Below, in pieces: positions 22,936 through 28,947 of a stretch of 42,873 nt of DNA; position 1 is the first letter of the stretch; every line of letters starts with the position of its first letter. Source of the DNA: a virus. Location of the stretch: IMG/VR virus record IMGVR_UViG_3300022213_000014, positions 1 to 42,873 of that record; one strand, written 5' to 3'. The notes under the pieces were generated by a model. The model saw nothing but the letters and a program-made list of their open reading frames with translations, ran no database searches and was not told where the DNA came from. A program made the position numbers and the translations under genes.

Positions 22936-23499
22936 TCACTTCAAAGTTAGCTTAGTACGTTTTCCAACGTACACATTGAACAGTTCACGTGGGAACTGCT
23001 TACCAGACTGGATCATTTCTTTAATCCAGGCACGTAACGTAGAAGGATGAACTTGCTCGCCTACTTGAGCATCTAGTCCCAGCTCCTTAGATACATTAAC
23101 GATTGCTCTAAGGTGCTGCTTACTAAAGCCCTTCGGGAAAGGAATCGATACTTCACCCTTAATAATGTCAGCTTCACCATTCTCTTCTAACCACTTATAC
23201 GCTGCTATATCAGTGATTTTGCCAGAATAAAAAGGATTGACACTTACACGCACACCATTGGCAAGCCTAAACTCGTCAATGCCAATTTCCTCCATGAGCT
23301 CTGGAATTTTAATCTCAGAAAGCTCACTGTATGCTTTCTTCTTTTCAGAAAGCTCTGCTTCTATACGAGCAATTTCTTGCTCCAGAGCTAGCTGTTCTTG
23401 AGCAAGCTTGGATACACTCTCAAGCTTTTCTTGCGCAGGTATTTCACTTAATGCAGCTTCTGCATCAAGAAATACTTCGTCTAGATTAATGTCTGACAC
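22936..23499 (-). CDS. Conserved phage replication-operon protein, unnamed
   Basis: The product has 187 residues. Residues 25-65 form a coiled coil. The core then follows: IPELMEEIGIDEFRLANGVR, VSVNPFYSGKI, KWLEENGEADIIKGEV, QVHPSTLRAWIKEMI and PRELFNVYVG. This layout recurs next to SSB genes in many phages, but I cannot name a proven function. It starts with GTG at 23499; AAGGAG about ten bases upstream supports it. It overlaps the upstream gene by 14 bases. Confidence 0.65.
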   Translation of the reverse strand: MSDINLDEVFLDAEAALSEIPAQEKLESVSKLAQEQLALEQEIARIEAELSEKKKAYSELSEIKIPELMEEIGIDEFRLANGVRVSVNPFYSGKITDIAAYKWLEENGEADIIKGEVSIPFPKGFSKQHLRAIVNVSKELGLDAQVGEQVHPSTLRAWIKEMIQSGKQFPRELFNVYVGKRTKLTLK

Positions 23500-23686
23500 C
23501 GTTATCTACTCCTTCTGTTCTGTCTAGATAGGCGTTACACATCATGATTACAACGTTATGAAGACAAACGTTGCATATATCGTACTCAGTTACAAGTCTT
23601 TTCATAAAGTCAGCTAGTTCTTCTGATATTTTATCAGTTAGTTTTTCGATTTCTTCATCAGCAAGATTTGTTATATGTTTTGTCAT
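23486..23686 (-). CDS. Small hypothetical protein
   Basis: The product has 66 residues. It is helical, with an acidic start (LADEEIEKLTDKISEELADF) and three Cys in the middle (DICNVCLHNVVIMMCNAY). AGGAAA lies about ten bases before the ATG. It is the first gene after the promoter at 23713. Not recognised. Confidence 0.6.
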   Translation of the reverse strand: MTKHITNLADEEIEKLTDKISEELADFMKRLVTEYDICNVCLHNVVIMMCNAYLDRTEGVDNGVRH

Positions 23687-23712
23687 TGATTACTTTTCCT
23701 ATTGATAAGAAT

Positions 23713-23782
23713 ATTATAGCGCCTTTTGAACGCCTTGTAAACTGCCAATTTAACATGCCTGCTATGCCAATGGTGCATAGCT
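23713..23782 (-). promoter_or_regulatory. Leftward promoter with phased direct-repeat operator (site B)
   Basis: Read leftward: -35 TTTACA (23741-23736), a 17-base spacer, -10 TATAAT (23718-23713). Half-sites GCTATGCACCATTG (anchor 23768) and GGCATGTTAAATTG (anchor 23746) are 22 bp apart, with the same offset from the -35 as at site A. The region 23761-23781 is also a perfect 7-bp inverted repeat (GCTATGC/GCATAGC). It drives the SSB-HTH-SNF2-HNH operon. Confidence 0.75.
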
Positions 23783-24243
23783 TATGTTTTCTTTTTCCAT
23801 GCTTTGGAACGAATCCACTCAAGGTATAAGTCGAATTCGTATGCATTGGAAACTGTGATTAGCGGTTCAAGCATAGCTATTTTAGCTTTGACTTTACCAT
23901 GTCCAGCTGTTTCAACATTAGTAGACTTAACTGAGTCTATATCATAAAGTGAAAAGACGTTGTCTTTCCAAACAACAATATTAAATTGCCAAGGATGAAG
24001 GAAGTGGCGCATCTTAATAAAAGATGCCCATTGATACTGCTGAAAATAAATAAGATTACCACGTTGCATTTTAACTTCGTGGTAAAGTGTAATACCTTTC
24101 CAGATAAGTATTGTATCTGGCATAGAAGTGCCGATGTTTTCTATATGTGCTGCATATAGACCAGCTGCTTCGGCAAAGTCTTGCCATAAGTGTTCAGCAT
24201 CTTTTTCGTTAAAAGGCACACCGTCCTCGTTAAGTTCTGTCAT
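23782..24243 (-). CDS. VRR-NUC/PD-(D/E)xK nuclease-like protein
   Basis: The product has 153 residues. The catalytic pattern is TSMPDTILIWKGITLYHEVK, with D in PD and the E-x-K pair, followed by the Q-rich helix YFQQYQWASFIKM. This is the endonuclease core typical of VRR-NUC and related Holliday-junction or structure-specific nucleases in phage replication modules. The ATG at 24243 overlaps the polymerase stop. It probably resolves branched DNA or processes concatemers. Confidence 0.75.
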   Translation of the reverse strand: MTELNEDGVPFNEKDAEHLWQDFAEAAGLYAAHIENIGTSMPDTILIWKGITLYHEVKMQRGNLIYFQQYQWASFIKMRHFLHPWQFNIVVWKDNVFSLYDIDSVKSTNVETAGHGKVKAKIAMLEPLITVSNAYEFDLYLEWIRSKAWKKKT

Positions 24244-26102
24244 TTGCCTCCCCATGAATCCATAACTTTAAACTCCATAACTTGTGGCACTGTAAACTGA
24301 ATAGCGTTTTCAGTTATTTCTTTAATCATTACTGACTGTTGGCCACTCTGAATAGACGCGCCAATTTCATCGTAAAGCGTAATCAGCAATGGAATACGCT
24401 CTGCGTGAATCTGCACCAGGGCGCGCTTCATTTGCTCGGCAGCTGACCCCTGAACAATACTGTTCATAGCTTTATGAAGGCTGGCACGACGTACACTACC
24501 GTACTTTGCAATAGCTGCTTCCCTACCTTTAATAGGAAACTTACCACGCTGAAAGTATGGTGGTTCCCACATATCAAAGCGACGGCGCCTACCTAGCACA
24601 GTCTTAACGAACCCACGCTGCTCTGCTACTTCAATACAGTAATTCATCAACTCTTTCATAAAGGGGAAACCTTCATGATAGCTATTTAGCAAAGCCTGGG
24701 CTTTATGCGTAGACATCTGTAGGCCGTCAGCTAGTTTTTGTTTACCCATGCCATAAGCAACACCGAGATTAATAGTCTTAGCCTGAGTACGTGTGATAGG
24801 AGTGGGGCTAACTTTGTTAACCATTTCCATAGTCAAAGTGTGGTAGTCAGTATGAGGATTGTCAAGGTATACTTGACGTGCTTCAGCTGCCCCAGTCATC
24901 TTTAGGAGGTGAGCATAGTGCAAACTAATTCTTGGTTCTTGCTGACTGAGATCACCTTTGAACCATTTATCGCCTGAATAAGGAATAAAAAGCGATCTGA
25001 CAAGAGGTCCGAGTGTGGGGTGACGGCTAGGTATTTGTGCAAGGTTTGGATTGCTACAGGCAATGCGGCCACTGCGAGTACCTCCGGTGTCATCCCCGGA
25101 CATGAAAGATGAACCTCTAGTCTGGAACCATTGAGGATGAACTCTGCCTTCATAGGAATCCTCCAATATCATGCTTTGAATAAAGTCACGACGTATCTTT
25201 TCTTGCTGTCTGTATTTGCCAATCATATTAAGAAGTGGATCGTCAAGTGAAAGCAAGAACTCGTTAGATACTGAGTCGTTACCTTTCTCAGTCTTTTCAG
25301 GTACAATCCCCCGCTCTGCTACGGCAACTCCAAGCTGGGTTGGTGAGAACACATTCAGATCAGGGAACACTTGATAGATCTGGTCTAGCAATACCTGGTT
25401 TTCAGTAAGGAGACGATCGTTCTCTTTCTCCGCCCGATCAACATCAACAGGCACACCATTAATGCGCATCTCATGCAGCACTGGTATGAGCTGTGATTCT
25501 AGCTCAGCCACTTGCTGAAGCTCTTCCTCTATAATAATCTCTTTTTGAAGCTGGTAAATATCATATGTAGACTTAGCATCATACATTGCATATTCACCGA
25601 CTAAAGCTACTGGAAGCTTGAATACTTTAGACCAGTCTGGCTTACCGTCTACAATATAACCAGCCCTAAGTAAGGCACCTTCAATCTGATCTTTCTTTTT
25701 CTCTTCAAGACCATAGTCTTTACAAAGCGAGGCTAGTGAATAGCTCCGCTTTTCTTCATCGAGCAAAGCTTCAAGTATCTGTATATCTACTTGGTATGTT
25801 TTGTTGTCTATACCTAGTGACCAAAGGCACTCAGCATCATACCTATAGTTAGCAGCAATAGAAGTACGAATGTCGCTACTAAAAAGTTCAACCAACCAGG
25901 GCTTGAGTTGCGCGTAATCAACATTCCCGTCGCTATGACGTAAAGGAAAGTAACAATTAAACCCACTATCGAGATAAATAGCAATACCAATAACCTTTGC
26001 TCGCTTATAAACAAAGCCAGGTCCTTTCGACTTTAGATATGGATCCCATGTTTCAAAGTCGAATGCAAATTCACGTACTCTTGAGAGGTCTGGAAGTTCC
26101 AT
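24240..26102 (-). CDS. polA: DNA polymerase I (family A) with 3'-5' exonuclease
   Basis: The product has 620 residues. The exonuclease domain has Exo I FDFETW (Asp15, Glu17), Exo II ANYRYDAE and Exo III YAMYDAKSTYD. The polymerase has motif A GDLSQQEPR (about 384-392), motif B RTQAKTINLGVAYG (Arg438, Lys442, Leu446, Tyr450) and motif C TLYDEIGA (about 575-581). There is no 5' nuclease domain, as usual for phage PolA. Two details differ from E. coli Pol I: Leu at the Phe762 position and Tyr in place of His in the HDE motif. It is the replicative polymerase of the phage. Confidence 0.95.
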   Translation of the reverse strand: MELPDLSRVREFAFDFETWDPYLKSKGPGFVYKRAKVIGIAIYLDSGFNCYFPLRHSDGNVDYAQLKPWLVELFSSDIRTSIAANYRYDAECLWSLGIDNKTYQVDIQILEALLDEEKRSYSLASLCKDYGLEEKKKDQIEGALLRAGYIVDGKPDWSKVFKLPVALVGEYAMYDAKSTYDIYQLQKEIIIEEELQQVAELESQLIPVLHEMRINGVPVDVDRAEKENDRLLTENQVLLDQIYQVFPDLNVFSPTQLGVAVAERGIVPEKTEKGNDSVSNEFLLSLDDPLLNMIGKYRQQEKIRRDFIQSMILEDSYEGRVHPQWFQTRGSSFMSGDDTGGTRSGRIACSNPNLAQIPSRHPTLGPLVRSLFIPYSGDKWFKGDLSQQEPRISLHYAHLLKMTGAAEARQVYLDNPHTDYHTLTMEMVNKVSPTPITRTQAKTINLGVAYGMGKQKLADGLQMSTHKAQALLNSYHEGFPFMKELMNYCIEVAEQRGFVKTVLGRRRRFDMWEPPYFQRGKFPIKGREAAIAKYGSVRRASLHKAMNSIVQGSAAEQMKRALVQIHAERIPLLITLYDEIGASIQSGQQSVMIKEITENAIQFTVPQVMEFKVMDSWGGK

Positions 26103-26485
26103 TAAAATACGTCCTGTATTTTGTTACCAAAAGTATCAAGATAGATAATGAGTTCAATACCAGTATTGCGAATCATTAATCTACACTTTTCACATGGTGC
26201 TTCAGTGATATAAATTACAACGGCCTTTTCAATATCAGGGCATCTTAATAGAGCATTAGTTTCAGCATGAATAGCTTTGCATGACAGATTTGCGTCAAGG
26301 TAAGCAGGACAAGGTGTGAGTGGCTCGCAGTGCATATCGCCACGGGGTTGACCATTGTATCCAGTTGAAAGAATGTTACCATATTCATCCGTTATTACAG
26401 CTCCAACTTGTTTCTTCATACAGGTTCCGCGTTTTGCTAGAACCTGGGCTATCTCCAGCATTGTTTCATCTATAGTAGGTCTCAT
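26102..26485 (-). CDS. dCMP (deoxycytidylate) deaminase
   Basis: The product has 127 residues. The zinc-dependent deaminase signature is complete: HAET (His73, catalytic Glu75) and PCEKC (Cys98, Cys101). STGYNGQPRGDMHCE is the substrate-side motif typical of the deoxycytidylate branch. It converts dCMP to dUMP for dTTP synthesis and sits between the ThyA-family gene and the polymerase, with four-base overlaps on both sides. Confidence 0.9.
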   Translation of the reverse strand: MRPTIDETMLEIAQVLAKRGTCMKKQVGAVITDEYGNILSTGYNGQPRGDMHCEPLTPCPAYLDANLSCKAIHAETNALLRCPDIEKAVVIYITEAPCEKCRLMIRNTGIELIIYLDTFGNKIQDVF

Positions 26486-27294
26486 GTTGCACTCATCAAT
26501 CTATCTCTAGCAATACTTTGAGCAAAGCTGCGATCTTCATATTGCATGGATATAATGTTATACATAGCTTCTTTAACAGCTGGCCACTTCCAGATTTCAA
26601 AGGGTTCGTAATCATCGGCTGACTTAGCCACATAGTTGCTATACAAATGTGACAGTTTCTGCATCTGATCTTGATAGATATGACGCGAGCCTGCAGTAAT
26701 TACACAGATGCCTAGGTCAGTTGATTCTGCAAGCCTTGATGCTATCTCTGCAGCCATGCATGTAAAGGTGAACATGTCGTAAGGCAGACCCATGCCTACG
26801 TCTGATGAACGCATAGTTACTAGGCAATGGAGCTTATCATTACGTACAATAAACTGAAGAGCTACTGTACATGGAATATCTTTGCTGGGCTTAGGTGCCC
26901 GCTTCCATATAGTCATGACAGCTTGCCGAGTATTGCGGTCTTCATTAATCTTTTCAATAATATACCGTATCTGCTGCTTAAAAGGTGGACCATACGCACC
27001 TTTTAGCACTATTTGATCGTCAGAATATGGGCCTTGAATATGCTCAATCTCAGAATTCCAAGACAGCGCATTGCTACCTTCAATAACCCATAGTGGTTCG
27101 GCGCACATATAAAGCCACGATGTAGTAGGTTTTATAGTTACCAATGGATAATGCATATCAAAGCTAAGCTGATGTCCAAGCAATTCAAAGGACAGTCTGC
27201 CACCAGAGCCAGTAGATTTCTGTGGTGGCACAGCTTCTCCATTCGTGATTACATCACCTATAGTCTGGAGCCAGGCATCATTAGCTTTCATCAT
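26482..27294 (-). CDS. ThyA-family enzyme, probable dCMP hydroxymethylase rather than thymidylate synthase
   Basis: The product has 270 residues. The fold is clear: nucleophile Cys142 in DIPCTVALQF, then the phosphate-binding TMRSSDVGMGLPYDMF and late HIYQDQM. Thymidylate synthases have Asn in the LPFN motif to select dUMP; here residue 173 is Asp (LPYD). This is the change found in T4-type dCMP hydroxymethylase, where Asp favours cytosine. The product would be 5-hydroxymethyl-dCMP. ATG at 27294 follows GAGGA closely and overlaps the upstream gene by 14 bases; the adjacent ATG at 27291 is equally possible. Confidence 0.8.
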   Translation of the reverse strand: MMKANDAWLQTIGDVITNGEAVPPQKSTGSGGRLSFELLGHQLSFDMHYPLVTIKPTTSWLYMCAEPLWVIEGSNALSWNSEIEHIQGPYSDDQIVLKGAYGPPFKQQIRYIIEKINEDRNTRQAVMTIWKRAPKPSKDIPCTVALQFIVRNDKLHCLVTMRSSDVGMGLPYDMFTFTCMAAEIASRLAESTDLGICVITAGSRHIYQDQMQKLSHLYSNYVAKSADDYEPFEIWKWPAVKEAMYNIISMQYEDRSFAQSIARDRLMSAT

Positions 27295-27604
27295 CGGGTT
27301 CCTCAATAACTGAAGGTGCAACAGCTGGCGGAGCTTCATAGTTTGAGCCAACCAAGCCAGCATAGCCACAAATGTCTACAAGATTGTCTCTAGAACCTTT
27401 GCCCCCTGCTTCACGTGATACTTTAAGAAGTATCATCATCATGCCAACATCGAAAGGTGTAATCTCTTTCTTAAGATAAAGAGACCAATGCTTTGCAATG
27501 TTTTCGAAGGACTGCTGTGGCTCGCCATACTCTTGAGCACGCTTACCATTGATAAGCTCAGCTGCTTCATGCAGTAGCTTAGCTGCTTTTTTACGATCTA
27601 TCAT
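27281..27604 (-). CDS. DUF6378-like phage protein
   Basis: The product has 107 residues. LLHEAAELINGKRAQEYGEP, then FENIAKHWSLYL, FDVGMMMILLKVSREA and NLVDICGYAGL match a small helical family common in phage nucleotide-metabolism operons. A disordered acidic tail (PPAVAPSVIEEPDDES) follows. The arrangement resembles an all-alpha NTP pyrophosphatase fold, but the metal ligands are not obvious. The ATG overlaps the MazG-like stop (TGATG). Confidence 0.65.
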   Translation of the reverse strand: MIDRKKAAKLLHEAAELINGKRAQEYGEPQQSFENIAKHWSLYLKKEITPFDVGMMMILLKVSREAGGKGSRDNLVDICGYAGLVGSNYEAPPAVAPSVIEEPDDES

Positions 27605-27981
27605 CACTTTACCAAGTCGCTAAGATCTGGTGCTACCCAACCAGCAGGTTTAACTACATCATACACGGACTTGCGCTTGCTGTCTTTAACATCAACAGCC
27701 CGCACTTTTTTCATGTTGGCTTCGTGCACTCTTCTCCATGCTTCATTGAAGTCAAAGCCCTGCATATATGCTGTGCCAAGGGCTACGTACACTAGATCAA
27801 CTAATGCATCGAGTTGGTCATGCAAATTCTTTTGAGCAGATGCCATAGCATATTCGTTAATCTCTTCATCCATAAAATCAATACGAAAAACCCGCAGCTC
27901 ATTTGGAAGCGTGCGGGGTTTATCTTCATATTTAAGTGCAAACTTCTCGTGGAAGTCTTTAATATCTTTAAACAGATCCAC
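27604..27981 (-). CDS. MazG-like/all-alpha nucleotide pyrophosphohydrolase
   Basis: The product has 125 residues. The metal-binding pattern is FMDEEINEY followed by LHDQLDALVDLVYVALGTAY (ExxE then DxxxD), as in MazG and phage dCTP/dUTP pyrophosphatases. It would hydrolyse a dNTP to the dNMP. Next to a dCMP-hydroxymethylase-like gene, dCTP is the attractive substrate. It starts with GTG at 27981; AGGAGG five bases upstream supports that. It follows a stable UUCG hairpin. Confidence 0.8.
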   Translation of the reverse strand: MDLFKDIKDFHEKFALKYEDKPRTLPNELRVFRIDFMDEEINEYAMASAQKNLHDQLDALVDLVYVALGTAYMQGFDFNEAWRRVHEANMKKVRAVDVKDSKRKSVYDVVKPAGWVAPDLSDLVK

Positions 27982-28006
27982 ACTTTCCTCCTATTGTTTA
28001 CTAGAA

Positions 28007-28022
28007 CCCCTCCGAAGAGGGG
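28007..28022 (-). promoter_or_regulatory. UUCG tetraloop hairpin ahead of the MazG-like gene
   Basis: Read leftward the RNA is CCCCUC-UUCG-GAGGGG, a perfect 6-bp stem with the extra-stable C(UUCG)G tetraloop. It lies 25 bases upstream of the GTG start and just before the AGGAGG site. Such hairpins usually protect mRNA ends or mark processing sites. There is no U-run, so a terminator is unlikely. Confidence 0.75.
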
Positions 28023-28070
28023 CTCCGATAAGCAATAAGTGAGCAGTTTTAAGTCATGCTCAGGACTGTA

Positions 28071-28195
28071 GTATGTGTGGCACGCTCGGGATCAAACCGG
28101 GACACCTTTGCTGTTGCTGTCATACTCCTAGCCGCCCTTGTCGGCTTAAAACGGAGGCGTGGGCTTCACCACGCTGGGCCAGTGGCCTCACATAC
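28071..28195. ncRNA. Candidate 125-nt structured RNA element
   Basis: GTATGTG (28071-28077) pairs perfectly with CACATAC (28189-28195) and closes a multibranch structure. Inside are CTCGG/CCGGG (28085-28101), CTCC/GGAG around AGCCG/CGGCT (28125-28156), GCGTGG/CCACGC (28157-28174) and GGCC/GGCC (28177-28187). It lies in a non-coding gap between two leftward genes. Two pairs are G-U only if the plus strand is the RNA, which slightly favours that strand even though the flanking operon is leftward. It is too long and lacks the loops for a tRNA. No known family was recognised. Confidence 0.45.
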
Positions 28196-28199
28196 TAAC

Positions 28200-28697
28200 T
28201 TATTCAGCGGCTTCCAGATCGCCTTCTGGCTCATCTGAGAACTCATCGTCTTCATCACCAAGGATTTCCTCAGTGACGATCTTACGAGTCTTACGGGCGC
28301 CTGGATTCTTGACCGGTGCACGCTTGAACACGTTCTCCATGGTTTCACCAGTGATAGGATCAACCATGCTCTCGGCGGAAGCACGCTTGCCACCACCGCG
28401 AGGCTTATTGCCAAGGTTATCCTTGGTCTGTTCCATAATGTGAGAGGGAAGCTTACCGAGCATGGCGCGATAGTACGCAACAAAGCCAGGAACAACACTC
28501 ACATCCTTAGCCCGCGGAGAGAAGCGAGCCAGGTCACTGGAGATATGGTCGATGATAGCGTCTTCGCTAACCTTCTCATCATCCTTCTGCAGTTCAGAAA
28601 CGGCAAGGATAATAGCTGCAGCCTGGCTAGGAGCCTGTGCCATCAGCTTCTTAATCGACTCAGGTGTCATCTTATCAGAAAGCTTGTAGTAATACAT
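28200..28697 (-). CDS. Hypothetical early protein with acidic tail, possible third member of the YxxL-YYxxLK family
   Basis: The product has 165 residues. The N-terminal 85 residues (KLSDKMTPESIKKLMAQAP, then LAVSELQKDDEKVSEDAI and FVAYYRAMLGKLP) resemble in layout the two paralogues at 32400 and 33553. The rest is basic, then strongly acidic and probably disordered. GAGGAA lies before the ATG. As the first gene after the promoter at 28751 it should be strongly expressed early. A DNA-binding role is a guess. Confidence 0.6.
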   Translation of the reverse strand: MYYYKLSDKMTPESIKKLMAQAPSQAAAIILAVSELQKDDEKVSEDAIIDHISSDLARFSPRAKDVSVVPGFVAYYRAMLGKLPSHIMEQTKDNLGNKPRGGGKRASAESMVDPITGETMENVFKRAPVKNPGARKTRKIVTEEILGDEDDEFSDEPEGDLEAAE

Positions 28698-28750
28698 TTG
28701 TTTTTCCTCATGAGTTATTTATATAAGCGTTTCATACACTTACATATGTA

Positions 28751-28820
28751 ATAATATACCCCCGTTTTGAATAAGTAAACAACCAATTCCGCATAGCAGG
28801 TATGTCAATTCCGCATAGCT
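28751..28820 (-). promoter_or_regulatory. Leftward promoter with phased direct-repeat operator (site C)
   Basis: Read leftward: -35 TTTACT (28779-28774), a 17-base spacer, -10 TATTAT (28756-28751). The two half-sites are identical here, both GCTATGCGGAATTG (anchors 28806 and 28784), 22 bp apart. The offset from the -35 is the same as at sites A and B. It drives the nucleotide-metabolism and polymerase operon. Confidence 0.8.
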
Positions 28821-28876
28821 CAGATGATTCCGGTTAGGCATGCATTTGGCGCATACCAGAGCTGCGAAATAAGCGC

Positions 28877-28905
28877 TTTACAGGAAGATAAAAATAGTAT
28901 ATAAT
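28877..28905 (+). promoter_or_regulatory. Rightward promoter for the primase-helicase gene
   Basis: TTTACA (28877-28882), a 17-base spacer and TATAAT (28900-28905) make an almost perfect sigma-70 promoter. It is divergent from site C and 57 bp from the operator. The proximal half-site position holds only a degenerate match (CTGCGAAATAA), so this promoter may be regulated differently. No clear ribosome site follows before the ATG at 28948. Confidence 0.75.
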
Positions 28906-28947
28906 GGTTTTCTACGTTTTTAAAATAATAACAAATGCGGTATAATC

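Noticed and set aside
28071-28195. tRNA gene
   Set aside because: The closing 7-bp stem looks like an acceptor stem, but the length (125), missing anticodon loop U33 and lack of a T arm next to the 3' acceptor strand exclude a normal tRNA on either strand.
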